The notes under the pieces: generated by a model
Told to the model about the DNA's origin: nothing
Database searches by the model: none
What the model saw: only the letters and a program-made list of their open reading frames with translations
Translations under genes and position numbers: made by a program
DNA from: Pipra filicauda
Lineage: Eukaryota > Chordata > Aves > Passeriformes > Pipridae
NCBI RefSeq assembly: GCF_003945595.2
Contig: NW_024104107.1
Span: 992,001-1,056,000 of the forward strand
DNA: 64,000 nt
Direction of reading: 5' to 3'
Shown here: positions 47,731-60,012 of the stretch, one piece after another
Layout of the letters: each line of letters starts with the position of its first letter
Position numbering within the stretch: position 1 is the stretch's first letter

Positions 47731-47998
47731 ATAGAACCACAGAATATCCTGAGTTGGAAGGGACCCATCAGGATCATCGAGTTCAACGCCTGACCCTGCA
47801 CAGGACACGCCAACAATCCCATCACATGCCTGAGAGTGTTGTCCAAGCACTCCTTGAGCTCTGGCAGCCTTAGGGCCAAGATCACTGCCCTGGGGAGCCT
47901 GTTCAGTGCCCAACCACCCTGTGGGGGAATAACCTTTAGCTATACCCAACCCAAACCTCCCCTGACACAGCTTCATGCTGCTCCCTCAGGTTCTGTCA
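47731..47998 (-). mobile_element. CR1 LINE fragment (subfamily with 'gatattct' tail)
   Basis: 'accacagaatatcctgagtt', 'ggaagggacccatcaggatc', 'gcctgaccctgcacaggaca', 'tgtccaagcactccttgagc' and 'cctggggagcctgttcagtg'. It is complementary in wording to the sense copy at 1291-1490. The 158-codon plus-strand frame at 47836-48312 begins inside it and is not a gene. Confidence 0.92.
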
Positions 47999-49128
47999 TC
48001 TCAGTGACACTTAGATACATGCACAGAACCACCTGGATTTGTCTCTGCTACACTCCACAGGCTGTTTCTCTATTGAGCACCTTCATCGCTGCTTCAAAAT
48101 CTATTTTTTATCCTCTGAAGTTCCAGTTTGTCAAGTTGACTTTTTTTCTTTTTTTTTCCCCTCTACATTGCAAAGCAATTCAAGAGAGCAAGAGGGATAA
48201 AGGGACTAAAGCTGGTGGCTTGGGACTTGATAAATATTTTCCCTCTGGAAGATTTAGTGTTTGCAGAAGGTGTGTGATTGATTTCGCCGGTCACTTAATT
48301 GAAGTAAAATGAAAAGCGAATTTCCAATAAACTAAACCATTATTCATCCGAGATCACGAATGTGCACCCGGGGAGCCCTCGGCAAATCTCTGTCCCCGTG
48401 TGAATTGTCAGTGGGAAGGAGGAGAGGATCTCTCTCTTTCATTCGTATGCAGGGGAGGTGACTGTGGGCACTGATGGGGCATCACAGCACGTAAACACCG
48501 CTAAGGATTTTCATTCAGCTTTGGCGTGAATGGTGATGTGCTGTGAACACTCGGATATTGCAGTGACAGAAGATCAAATAAATATCCAAGTAGATGGATG
48601 GCTGGAGGGGAAAGTGGAGTTGGAGTCTACTCACTCTTCCCTCTGTTCTTGACACCTTGGGGGAAGTTTTGGCTGTGCCTGGTCAGAGTTTTACTGGTCC
48701 CTCCAGCAGAGCTGGGGTTTCACTGCTGCCTTTCCAGCACAGTGAAATGAGATGAATAAAAAAGGGGAGCCTGGCACTTAATTGCAGCTCCTCGTGGGAC
48801 CAAATCTGTCAACCTTTAAGCAGTGACATGACACCAAACAACACAACACTCCATGCAGATGCAGCTGTCATGGGTGTTTCCTGCAGGCAGAGGCTGGATT
48901 GCTCTTTATTTCCATTTGCATTGAGGCTGGAGTCAGGGAAGGCTGTAGGAAGCACATCCCACATCCCTGCCAGGAACCCAGTGCCAAGTCTACCTGGCCA
49001 GGACCCAGAACTGCTCCTCCTGAATTATGTCATGAGAGAGGAGCTGATGATGAGACAGGGTGACAAGGGTTTGCCAGAAATGTGGCAGAAGGTTTATGAT
49101 GCCAGGTAAAATGTCACTGAAGGATTCC
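47999..49128. other. Unique sequence with a possible conserved block
   Basis: A T-rich tract lies near 48140-48160. The stretch at about 48220-48420 keeps CpGs ('tttcgccggtcacttaattg', 'catccgagatcacgaatgtg') in an otherwise AT-rich, repeat-free context, so it is another candidate non-coding element. No exon is recognised. Confidence 0.4.
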
Positions 49129-49288
49129 AGATCCCTGGAAGTGTTCAAGGCCAGATTGAATGGGGCTTGGAGCAACCTGGTCTAGTGGGAGGTGTCCCTG
49201 CCTGTGGCAGGGGATTGGAACTAGATGATCTTGAAGGTCCCTTCTGAGCCAAACCATTCTGTGGTTCTATTATATGATTTTATGATTA
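49129..49288 (+). mobile_element. CR1 LINE fragment
   Basis: 'agatccctggaagtgttcaa', 'cttggagcaacctggtctag' and 'gaactagatgatcttgaagg', with an extended tail of degenerate 'attctgtggttctattatat' units. Confidence 0.93.
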
Positions 49289-51510
49289 GTGTTAATAGAG
49301 GGGTGTTCTCTCTGGGGAGCAATTTTGGACAGCAAAGGATGGGCTGTTTGTCTTCTTATTGAGCTGCTGCTCAATGTCGAAGCCCAGTATAATCCCTTCA
49401 GAAGTCTTGCTGCTTTGCATGAGTGCAGGGTGGTAAGTTGTTAGGAAAATGATAGGAGTTTGGGGAGTAAAGTTTAATGTATAGCTCCTATAAAATATAA
49501 TAAATGTGGCCTCCACATGCACAAACCAACCCTGACACATGGTTTGGATTAGTGCTGTGGGTGGGTGTAATGACTGTCTTGGAGGACCAAAGCACCTTCA
49601 GCACTGACATCACATCTCCTCAGCTAAAATGTGACCCCAGCAGCCTTAAAAAATGGGATATTCCTCTTGATGCAGAGCCAAGCACAAATAAGGGATGTAA
49701 TCCTAAATCCTCATGCAGAAATCACAGGTGCAAAAAAGAAATCTTTGCATTGAATCAGGATCCCACAGTTAAAAAACCACTCTGATTGCAGTTTATTAGT
49801 GATGTTCTCTCTTATAGCAGCAAATGGATTGTAAAAAGAAATCAAAGCAAATGTAGAGCCTGAGTTGCTCACAGAATTAACGTTGCTCTTCAACATGGCA
49901 TCGGATTTCAGAGACTGGCTTTTGTCGTGCTTCCTTTGGCAACAATCCCTGTTCCCCTTTCACTCTTTCCCTGTAGCATTTCAGGACAGACTGCCAGGAC
50001 ATCTCCCCCCAGGCGAGCAGCTTGCCTTGCCCAGACCTGCACCTTGCCAAGACCCTCTAACCAGAGTCAGAGGATTTCAGGAAGCCAAGGTGACTCAGCT
50101 CAGGGGTGAGCTCCAAGTCAGCTGTAACCAGGGGCTTTGTGGTAGCAACAATAAACAATTCTGGCTGATCCAATTAACTTCACTCTTTGGTCATCATGCT
50201 CATAACTCCCCTCTTTTAGTAATGTTAAAACTCACAGTGGCAGGAGAACTTTGTTTAGGGTTGGAGCAAGGACGTGTTTCATTGAAATAAGTAGGTCCTG
50301 CATAGTTCTGATTTTGCAAGTTCATCCTGGTGGTTCCCGAGACAGGTGACCTGCTGGAATGCTTTGCCATCCATGGCACTGGCAACCCTTTCTAGGGAAC
50401 AGCAAAGGTTTCTCACTATGCTCCAAGGAGATGCTCTATTTTTAGGGGGTTGGAAACCCAAGGAAGGAGCGGGAACCCCATGTGAGCGAATGTGCAGGTG
50501 CACGATCAGGCAGAGCATCTCTGCCCACTAAACTCAGAGGGTACAGGCTGCACTGTGTTGCTGGTGTGTATTTTTACACGGATATATATTTTGTGGCACT
50601 TATAATATTTGTGAGGTGACTTTCAGGTGGTTGTTTTAAATGAGCTGGGCTTGGAGGGGTCACGTCTTGCTGCGTGTCTTGTCTTTGGCAGCACGTGCAC
50701 TTGGGGGATATACCCTTGGATGAAGAGGAGCACAAATCCCTCAGCCCAAACCTAGGCTGCCCATGTTTCTCCAAGCCTGTCCACTCCCTTGTTGTCTCCA
50801 GCAAGCCCACAGGCTGCTGAGGAAGGAGGGGAGTGAGTGATGGGAAAGTTAGTTATATTTTCCAGTGGCTTTCCCTCGGCGCCGCTCCCCCCGACCTCGG
50901 CTGAACCCGCGGCACTCTCAGAAATGAGAACCACTTCTCACTGCAAGTCTGGGCCCCAGGGCCTGTCATTTTTTTCAAGAGAAATGCTTAAACACCTACC
51001 AGTCTCCACGTGCTGAGAGAGGCTGGAGACAAGGTCTGGTGAGATCCAACTGAGCTCCTGGGAGCTTTGAGATGAAGGAGGAAAAGGAGCTGACATATGG
51101 AGAGCTGCTGCCCTTGGCAAGGCTAAACAACTTGTCCTTGCCTCTGAAATTTTGTCCACTAACCTGCTGGATTTTTCTGCTCTGTCCCAGTCAGTGCTAA
51201 GTTATAAATGAGGGGGAAAAAAAAGTATGTTCTTAAGCACAGCTTCCCAAAATAGGGACTCTGTGTGCAGCAATAACCCAGAGTGCCAGTTCCATGCTGC
51301 ACTGTGGAATGCTGCTGTTGCTCAGCTGCTGTGACTGGGAGGGAGCAACAGTGTCACTGAGGGACCATCAGCTGAAAATCCAGCAGCTTTCCTTCTTCCA
51401 GCCACGTTGGGATTGGCAGTGTGGCCCATGTCCCCCAAAATGCATCCAAACAAGTGGGAATACCCACTAACAAAACAGCCTCGTGACATGGTTTTTGTGT
51501 CATGGTTTTA
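49289..51510. other. Unique non-coding sequence with a CpG spot
   Basis: A CpG cluster lies at 50876-50915 ('ctcggcgccgctccccccga' and nearby) in a CpG-poor background. The 141-codon plus-strand frame at 49865-50290 has no recognisable domain. Confidence 0.45.
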
Positions 51511-51632
51511 TAGATCAAAGAATGATTTGGGTTGGAAGGGACCTTCAGGATAATCCAGTTCCAAACCCCTGCCATGGGCAGGGACACCTTCCACTGAAGT
51601 TGCTCCAAACCCCATCTAACCTGACTTTGAAA
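51511..51632 (-). mobile_element. CR1 LINE fragment
   Basis: 'tagatcaaagaatgatttgg', 'gttggaagggaccttcagga', 'gccatgggcagggacacctt' and 'caaaccccatctaacctgac'. It is a 5'-truncated copy of about 120 bp. Confidence 0.92.
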
Positions 51633-53747
51633 AGAAGTTATAAAACCTGGGAGTGTCAGTTCAACCCCTGGCTGTTGTGTCAGAGCAGGCTGGTATTAGG
51701 AGGGCATAAAGTCATATCAAAGCCAACTTTGACTCTCCCCTACAGCCCTTGTAGAGGCCTAGCCTCTCAGAGTGGCAGCAATCTCTGAACTCCACTTAGT
51801 TCCCTGGAGTTCCATCACAGCAGGACAAGGCTTTAGGGAACGGTAATGTAAGTCAATGCCAGGTTATTTCTTCCCTGTAAGGTTATTTTGCCCAACCTGA
51901 ATGTTCCTGCTGAGGGTAATGGAGTTTCCCATCTTCTCCCCCCCTTGGAGAATGTTTCAAAGTGTAACAGATGCTACTCTCAGTATTATTTTCTGTAGAT
52001 ACCACTCAGGTTTCTTCCAGCCATCCCACACGATAATCAGTCAATACCCTTCTTTAGAGTCATTTCATTGTCCTGTTTTCCACCTTTGCTGTTCATCTGA
52101 GCTGAGCTCGATAGCTGAGCCCTCTTGAACTCCACGCATCCATTTCCAGTTCGTAGAAAGCTGGATTAGCTTTTCAGTAGCCTGGGTCATCTTGGGAGAA
52201 AAAAGCTATCTGAGAGGGCAACCAATTTATTTGTTTAATATTCCGAGAGCAGCAGCCTCCCGGTTCCCCTGTTGCACGTGCCCGTGTATAATAAATCTTC
52301 TGGGAAGCAGGGATGGATAGATTGGGAAGTATCTTTAAAACAAACATGCACTCTGTATGGTGGATGCAGCCATTTGTTTTGCTGTGTGTACAGGCTGCAG
52401 CAGAGAGCACAGAAGATTGCTTCTGCAGATCAAGAGGTCTGAGTTGTTTGGCAGCAAGTGCTGCTGGAGGGCAGAAAGTTGCCCAGCTCCCAGCGCTGCA
52501 GGTGGGAGAAAGCCTTAAGGGACATCACAACTCATAATATTCAGTTGGTACCGTGTTGGGATTGATGTTTCATGCACAGTTTGCTGCCTCACCTAGGTCT
52601 CCTGAGGCTCAAACTGGGACCTGGACACCTGGAGCATCCTTCATCTTCAGTTAACAGGCTGAGTGTGGCCTTTCCCTATGAGATCCACAATAGATGCCCT
52701 TCCCCCAAAAAAATCAGTGGAGGTTTGTTTTTAGCCCAGCTGTTTCTAGTGTCTAAAAAGTACACTACAAGCTCTTTAAGTTAATACCCAAAAGGATGCA
52801 GCCACACACCCCTCCAGTGGCACTAACAGCATAATGTAAAATGAAATTAATCCATCTGCTAAACCTCAACATGTCATCAGATAATTATCAGCAACACACA
52901 ATCTCCTCCAAGGAAGATCTTATTTTATTAAAGAGAAATTGGCCTACACTTCAGCTGCAAGAATGACAATGTGCTCTTTAGATGAGATTTCGAGTCTTGG
53001 AGTTGCAGCGTTCCGAGATTTCTGATAAGCAGCTTCTTGGCTCGAAAACGCCGAGGTTTATTTTTAAATAAGGAGATTATAATTATTTTCAGTAATGATT
53101 GCTTTTCAAACTTGCATCTAGGGTTTAGGTTCTGTTTAATCTTGCACTGTTAAGGGTCCTTGGAGGTCAGACCTTTCTACTCAGCACAGAACCTACGGAC
53201 TGTCCACAGTGATGAGGGTTTTGGACCAAGTCTGTAATACTCCTACAAGAGTTAATTTGCAAATCCCACCTGGTCTGAGTAACTAAAGGATCCCTACTAT
53301 ACTCCCAGGGATTGTGAATCCTGAGGTTGCAGTGGTTTGGTGGGAAGGACATGATCACCTAGGGAATGAACACTGTCCTGGGGCAGTGCCCTGGCTTGCT
53401 GGGTGATGTTGGAAGGATCCTCTTTCTCTCATTTTCCCCGCTTTTGGCAATGATCATTTTACCACCCCCCTGTCCCAAGCACCCTGAGGCCTTCAGTTGG
53501 TGAGACTGAGTGCATGGGATCAAGTTTGGGGTATTTATTGAAGTGATAGTCACCACCCCACTGCACTCCTGGCAGCTGATACTATCCTGTAGAGTTTTCC
53601 GTGTTGGTCAACTTCAGCTCAGTCACATTAAGAGCCTTTAAATGAAATAAATAGCCATTTTTCCCTTTTTACCAGACTCTGTAGTGTTGTTATGTGAGAT
53701 CCAGTGAAGGAATGAAGCTTTTCCCCACCCCTCCTCCAACCCTATGA
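51633..53747. other. Unique sequence with an AT-rich possible conserved block
   Basis: No transposon or exon is recognisable. From about 52840 to 53150 the sequence is AT-rich with several homeodomain-type cores and a few retained CpGs ('gttgcagcgttccgagattt', 'ctcgaaaacgccgaggttta'). It lacks repeat signatures and is a candidate conserved non-coding element. Confidence 0.42.
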
Positions 53748-53860
53748 GGCTCTGAGCAACCTGGTCTAATGGAAGGTTTTCCTGCCCATGGCAGGGGGTG
53801 GAACGAGATGAGCTTTAAGGTCCCTTCCAACCCAAAACATTCTGCAATTCTATGATTCTG
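53748..53860 (+). mobile_element. CR1 LINE fragment
   Basis: 'ctctgagcaacctggtctaa', 'gcccatggcagggggtggaa' and 'cccttccaacccaaaacatt', with a tail 'ctgcaattctatgattctg'. It covers only the last 110 bp or so of the element. Confidence 0.93.
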
Positions 53861-55197
53861 TCAAGTACTGTTTGTGACCTTTGTGCTTTCATGCTGTGGC
53901 AACCAGCTCTGGATCCTTGTGGTGCAGTGCCTGTGGTTTGGGCTGGAAGGGGGAGACACAAGAACTTTCTGGAGTTTTCACCCAGGATTTGATCTCGCCT
54001 GATTTGGTTTCTGCTCTGGTGCAACCCATGTAAGCTTGTTCCACATGGATAAAAGTGTCTCTTTCCCAGTGCTGCTGAGGGTGAGACAGTTCTGCCACCA
54101 GCAGAAGCTGCTTTTCATGGATCACAGAGACCTGTCTCAAGACCCTCACAGGCTGGCTTCTCTTTGGATGACAAGGCTGACCAACCTCAACCGATCATCA
54201 GCTGAAATCTCACCCTCTCCTACATCCCTGCAAAGCACTGATCAGTTGGATACACGTGAGATGATTTGGTTGAGCTGCTTTTTCCTAAATCAGCAACTTG
54301 AAGCCTGGCCAGAGGTATGATGGAGGCTGGAGGGAACTTTGATCCACATTGTCTCCTGCTCCTCTGCCAGCAAAGTTTCCAGGGATCACAGTTAATGGAC
54401 CAGTGGCTGCCCTTTGCACAAAGGAAATCATCTCTATTTCAACCAGGAGGGAAAGGCCTCCAAGATTTTCCATTCCCAGGATTTTTATGGGAGCAAGTGT
54501 CTGAGTACAGGAGAGAGAGTCAAGTGAGGGCTGTGACTCTGGGCAAAGCTCAGTGTGGGCACAGCCACATGACAGGACACCAGAGACTCCACAAGGTAGG
54601 GCTGGCAGGAAAACGTGCTGAGAGAAAGGCAAGAGGAATGGGCCTTTATAAGGTGAGCTTTACACCAAGGTATTTATTTAATGTATGTGTGGCCAGATGT
54701 TCATTCTTGGGAAGGCAGGGACGGAGAAATCCCCCTTGCACGTGCAGCAGGAGCAGCTGAGGTCTGCAAAGCCCTTGACTTACTGTGAGAGTTTATGAGT
54801 CCTTCCCCAGAGACTCAGAAAAACTGATATTAAATAGTTGTTGGGTTTTTTTTTTAAAGTGAAAGTCTTGAGTGTGGAGACTCCTGTTCTGTCCCGGCCC
54901 ACGGGGTCTGACCAGTAAGGGGAGCAATTCATGGACAGCAACAGCAGCTGGATCTCTCTCTCCAAGAATGGGATGGGATGTTGGTTTTCCCTGGATCTTG
55001 CATGCCTGATCACAGGCAGCCAGAGCCCTCCAGTCATGGAAGGGATCTCTGACTGAGCTTCCCTTTCCACCCCTGCAACGTGCATCTCTCTTCCTGTGGC
55101 TGCCACACTCTCAGTATCCCAGGGTTTTGGGATGCCAAGGCATGGGCCAGCTTTGATTGCCTGGAAGGGGCGGTTGGGAAGGGACATATGAATGGAC
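53861..55197. other. Unique non-coding sequence
   Basis: A 147-codon plus-strand frame (54317-54760) and a 204-codon minus-strand frame (55394 to 54780, partly antisense to the next CR1) occur here. Neither has a recognisable domain. Confidence 0.5.
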
Positions 55198-55639
55198 CTC
55201 TTGGAGCAGGTCCAGAGGAGGCCACAGAGATGCTTCAAGGGCTGGAACCCCTCTGCTCTGGAGCTGGGAGAGGTGGGGGTGTTCAGCCGGAGAAGAGAAG
55301 GCTCCAGGGAGACCTGAGAGCCCCTTCCAGGGCCTAAAGGGGCAGCAAGAAAGATGAGGACAGACTTTTTAGCAGGGCTGTTGCAATAGGACAAAGGGTG
55401 ATGGTTTTAAAGTGAAGAAGGTTCAATTTAGATTAGGCATAAGAAGCAAGTTGATTACAATGAGGGTGGGGAGTCCCTGGCACAAGTTGCCCAGAGAAGC
55501 TGTGGCTGCCCCATCCCTGGAAGTGTTCAAGGCCAGGTTGGACAGGGCTTGGAGCAACCTGAGATAGTGGAAGGTGTCCCTGATCATTGCAGTGAGATTG
55601 GATTAGATAACCTGTTCCTGCAGGGCTTCATTCCATGAC
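55198..55639 (+). mobile_element. CR1 LINE fragment, long 3' region
   Basis: One of the two longest copies. It starts upstream of the usual truncation point with 'ggtccagaggaggccacaga' and 'gatgcttcaagggctggaac'. 'gagaagagaaggctccaggg', 'agcagggctgttgcaatagg', 'gccccatccctggaagtgtt' and 'caaggccaggttggacaggg' follow. Its 3' tail is unusual, ending in 'gataacctgttcctgcaggg' where the normal 'cccttccaacccaaacc' tail is expected. Confidence 0.92.
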
Positions 55640-56350
55640 AAATGCATTGCCAAGCCATAACCTTGCACTTTGAGCTTGGCCACAATAGGAACCTTGCCCT
55701 TCTCTCCTCCAAAAAGGGGGGTCCCACGTGGCTGTTGGAAATGCCTTCCAGAGCACATGGAACTGGTGGGGCAGGCAGGTGGGCAGCAGAAGAATCATGT
55801 CCTTGTCTCTTCAAGGCAGGTAGAGCAGGGGCACCAGATTGATTTGGGAAGGTCACAGCACTGCAGATCAGAATCTGTCAGGCTTTCTGCTGGCCCTGGG
55901 GGCCGTGCACTGTGGCTAATCCCTTTTCTCAGCACAGCTCACCTCTCTGCTTCCCTCTGCCATCCTGTCTGGTGACTGATTTCCACCCCCTCCTCTCCTT
56001 TCCCCTCTGCCACATCTTCTTTTAAGTTTGCCTGGTGATTTCTCCTGCAGTGGCGAATCTGTCCTGTTATTCTACAGGTTTGCAGGTGGCCTGTACTGAG
56101 GGAGAAATCCTGCTTGGACGTTTGTGCATCACACAGATGATGATCAGGAGGCAACAGCTCCCTAATGGCAGTGGGGATGGGGGCAGATGAGGGCAGACAC
56201 CTCTTTGTCAGTCCCTGCAGCACATGATGAGCACTGTGATGCTGTGAAGTTCTTGGAGGAGTTAATATATACATAAATTATGTTTATATTTCCAGGGCAT
56301 TCCAAGGCAGCTTGTTTCCATGTCAAAACAAGGACTCTGAACAGGAGCAT
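55640..56350. other. Unique sequence
   Basis: No exon or transposon is recognised. A 111-codon minus-strand frame (56274 to 55939) has no domain. Confidence 0.45.
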
Positions 56351-56618
56351 ATGGTGACAGGAAAAGGGGGAATGGTTTCAAGCTGACAGAGGGTTAGATT
56401 AGATATTAAGAAAGAATTCTTTACTCATAGGTTGATGAAGCACTGACATAGGTTGTAGAAAAGCTGTGGCTGCCCCATCCCTGGAAGTGTCCAAGACCAG
56501 GTTGGATGGGGTTTGGAGCAACCCGGAATAGTGGAAGGTGTCCCTGCCCGTGGCAGGGGGTTGGAATGAAATGATCTTTGAGGTCTCTTCCAACCCAAAC
56601 CATTCTATGACTCTATGA
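56351..56618 (+). mobile_element. CR1 LINE fragment
   Basis: 'ggtgacaggaaaagggggaa', 'gggttagattagatattaag', 'gctgccccatccctggaagt' and 'gaggtctcttccaacccaaa', ending 'ccattctatgactctatga'. It has lost about 10 bp in the 'ggttgcccagagaagctgtgg' block relative to its sisters. Confidence 0.93.
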
Positions 56619-58498
56619 AAACTTTCTGCCAGGGCTTCTTCATTTTGGTGTGGGGCTTTTGTGCTGAAGAAGTGACTACTTTGTATTCAATCAGGAAATA
56701 AAATCATAGAGTTTGTCTTTTTGAATGAACTTTGGCTTTTTTAAGAATGTTTTTTCTGCCATGTTCATTTAAAAGAAACACAAAGTGAAGTCACTGGCAC
56801 TAAAATGAGCCTCCTAGTCTCACTCTTCCAAACGTGACACTTTATCCAGTTGAGCGAACACAAGTAGAAGCTCAAATTTGTGTGATCTACTGTGAATCAG
56901 AAGTTGGGGTCCCACAGGACTCTGATTTTCCAGCTGCAGAGCACAGAAGCTTGGGATTTCAGACCTAAACTTTCCTGCAACTCAGATGGGAGCTGGAATT
57001 TCACATCAGGTCCAATTTGACAGAGGGATCCTGAGCTCAACTCCAGTCCTGCTGGAAGCAATTTTCCTTGAAACCTCAACCCTCGTCAGTGATATTTCTT
57101 CTCATGGATTCTTTCAACCTCTCTGCTCCTTTTAGGCTGCAAAAAAGACTAGAGGCCAGGCTTGAAGGCATATTGCAGGGAAGGATGTAGGTGTCTAAAA
57201 TTCACTAATCACGGATGTGTCTTTTGGTGCCTGTTCCAAAATGTGCCCTCACGTTGACAGAAGTCTTCCCATGACTTCGCTGTGTTTCTGCCTGTGCATT
57301 TAGTGAGGGCTCTGCTAATTATTCTCTGTTTTTAACTGCTTGGGAACATTGCCGTATGTCATTATTTGTGTGTATTTGTTAGTCCAACAATGCAGACAAC
57401 TGCTGTGTCCTCCTGCCCTCCATGTTTCTCCCTGGCCCTGCTCTCCCAGGCAAAGCCCAGAGTATCCAGGGACATGGCAGTCTTCCTAATGGAAGTGACA
57501 CAACCCCAGACCCTTGGGTCACCTCTGCAATTAAACTGTAAGAAGGCCAGTCCTGGCTGGGCAGAAGATCAAGGCAGGTACAGCAGCTGGAGTCAGTTTT
57601 GGTGGGTGCTTAAGAGCACCAGCCTCCAAATCTGAGATTGCTGATGGTTTGTTGAGGTCTCCCAGCCCAACAGTTAATTCTGCAGCCACCAACCTGGCTC
57701 AGCTTTCCAGGCTATGTCAGGGACAGAAAATGCACCAGGTAGAAGCTCTGATCTGTGGATGTCCCCAGAGTTAATTCCCGGCTCCCAGCTGATGCTCAGA
57801 CAAGGTTTGGGGTAATTTGGGCTGGACTTCACCCCCAGTCAGCAGTTTAGATGTAGCCCCCTTGCTGGTAGGAGTGTGGGTATGAACTGGTTATACTGGA
57901 ATATAAGCTCTGAACTGATTTATTTGCTTACCTACAGATGGAGCCGCCCAGTCCTCCTTAAAACACAGTGGCAGGAGGGTCTCCCTTCTCCCTGCCCTTC
58001 TCCCTGCCAGCAACTGCTCTTTAAAAACCTGCTGGGATCAGGTGTGAAAAACACAGGGTTTGGCTATTCTTGTGCTTTTCTCCATAGTCTGGATGTCCCT
58101 CTATCCCATTAGTGAATGAAGTACTCTCTCCCCAAATAATTGTGTGAGACTTAACTCACACTTGGCCAGAGGTCTGAGCACGATCATCGAAAATAAAGCT
58201 TGCTCCACTGAGCCTGTTGTGAAAGCATCTGTAATTATTTAAAAGAGCACTAAAAGAAGCCTCAGAAGCCTTATGAAGCCTGGGAAGTCATTGAATTATC
58301 CAGAAAATACGAAGTGTTTCCCATGGAAATTTTTTCCCAAAGACTTAAGGCAGTTTTGGTGTTTTGTTTTTTTGTTTGCTTGTTTTACTGTCAAAAATCA
58401 GATCTGTGGGGGAAATTGGGCTTTTTGCAAATGGCTCATTCAAAATCCCCGTTCCCCATCCTAATAACGCTTGATGGGAAATTTTCAATTAGCCCTGA
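56619..58498. other. Unique non-coding sequence
   Basis: It holds a perfect two-copy 12-bp tandem at 57983-58006 ('cccttctccctg' twice). A T-rich tract lies near 58360-58390. No exon or transposon is recognised. Confidence 0.48.
57983..58006. repeat. Two-copy 12-bp tandem repeat
   Basis: 'cccttctccctg' occurs twice in direct succession, with a partial third start. Confidence 0.8.
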
Positions 58499-58589
58499 TC
58501 ATTATCAACGTTTTGCAAATGAGGGAGACTCAGGCACAGAAGCCTAATCATTTGTTTATGGGCGTTGTGCATGTCAGAAAGCAGATTAG
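58499..58589 (-). mobile_element. Possible MIR-like SINE relic
   Basis: The plus strand reads 'tcattatcaacgttttgcaa', 'atgagggagactcaggcaca'. It follows the reverse complement of the MIR 3'-core order ('attatccccattttacagatgaggaaactgaggcaca'-like). The downstream 'caaggtcacacag' block is degraded to 'gtgcatgtcagaaagcag'. The overall order supports a relic, but divergence is high. Confidence 0.5.
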
Positions 58590-59711
58590 GGCTGTCCCCT
58601 GGGCAATTCCTGATAGCCTGGACAGTTCCACTGGGGCCTCTGAGTTTGCTGGAGCTACTGAACTCCATGTGGACTTGTTCTGAATGTGAAGAAGCTGTTT
58701 GTTCAAGGCTAGTTTTAATTATTTTTATGTCTTTAAAGTGGAAACACTAAAATAAATCTGAAAATCCAAGCTGTCCTTTCATCTAGATGTTCCTCCAGGT
58801 CTGGCTGGTCTGGTCTCAGACAGGATGAGAAACACAGAGTGTTTGACTTCAGCTTCCTGATCAGGCCTTCCTGCTGTGCTCTAGGGCCTGGATTTTGTTT
58901 GGTCTCCTAAATTAAGCTTTGAAATTAGAAGAAAATGTGCAGTTAGCCCTGCCAGATCACTTAATCAGACTGGCCAGCAGATCTCTGGCCACGTTGTTGT
59001 GTGTGGTCCTCTCTGGTTCAAAATGCACCACAGCATTTCAGCTGCATCCTCACAGCTGACAAACCTCCCTTCTGTCCCCAAATGTCCCGCAGTTGATGCC
59101 CTTCTGTCAACTAAGATGTGTTTTGCTTTGAGTTTGGGCATTGAGAGGCATCATATTCAGAGCATCTTATTGCTCTGAAGGTGTTTATGGGGGTATGTGG
59201 GTGGAAGGGGAGGTTGCCACTCTTGTGGATGAAGTGGTTCTTCCTTGGGATCTCGAGGCTGCTGTTGTTCCCTCTCTTATTTCTGGGGGGATCTCTTTGC
59301 CACAGGTGCCTCTCTTGGCCCTACAGTCCTTTAGGTGGATTGAGAAGGATGACAGCACCGTGCCCTTGTATTTCAGGTGTTGTCCTAACAGTTGTGTGTG
59401 ATGCAATGATGGGATTCATCCCATTGACACATCCACAACCAGCAGCTGATGCCAGTGAATGCTCCTGAACATCTCTGTTTATGTATAAATACTGATGTAT
59501 AAATAAGTGTTGATTGCTTTGCTCATGCTGGTCACCACAGATCTCCAGATATTCCGGGGGAACTCCCTCCAGCTGCAGATTTAAGCCCCTCATTCTGTCA
59601 CACTCTTGCTCATTTATCTGTCTTTCCATCATTTCCTTGTCTGCTGTTTTCCTGGTCATTCTGAGGCAGTGACTCTTTCCAAAGCGGAGGAAAAACAGTC
59701 TCCTTTATGGC
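58590..59711. other. Unique sequence
   Basis: No exon or repeat is recognised. A 112-codon minus-strand frame (59659 to 59321) has no known domain. Confidence 0.45.
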
Positions 59712-59816
59712 TCATAGAATCATGGAATGGTTTGGGTTGGAAAGGACCTTAAAGGCCATCTAATTCCAACCCTCCCCTGCCGTGGGCAGGGACACCTTCC
59801 ACTAGTCCAGGTTGCT
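59712..59816 (-). mobile_element. CR1 LINE fragment
   Basis: 'tcatagaatcatggaatggt', 'ttgggttggaaaggacctta' and 'gggcagggacaccttccact', ending 'agtccaggttgct'. It is a 105-bp copy. Confidence 0.94.
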
Positions 59817-59986
59817 AATTGCAACAGTGCCAAACAGCTTTGATTTAAACTGTAGCATCTGGCAGGTGATCAGTCCATAAATATCCTAATCACTGATAGA
59901 TTTTTAAATTAAATCTGTAATGAGATTTCTTTTTCCCTCTTCATCCCTTTTTTTTAACTTTTTTTTCAGTACAGTTTCAGAGGGGA

Positions 59987-60012
59987 TTTTTTTTTTTTTT
60001 TTTTTTTTTTTT
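59987..60012. repeat. Poly-T tract, 26 nt
   Basis: The longest pure homopolymer in the window, flanked on the left by two shorter T-runs (near 59948 and 59960). It could mark the A-tail of a minus-strand retrocopy, but no retrocopied gene is recognisable beside it. Confidence 0.9.

Noticed and set aside
47836..48312. 158-codon plus-strand open frame
   Set aside because: Starts inside a minus-strand CR1 copy and continues into unrelated unique sequence.
54780..55394. Longest open frame, 204 codons on the minus strand
   Set aside because: Its first part is antisense to the CR1 copy at 55198-55639. There is no recognisable domain and the composition looks random. Open frames of this size are expected by chance in 64 kb.
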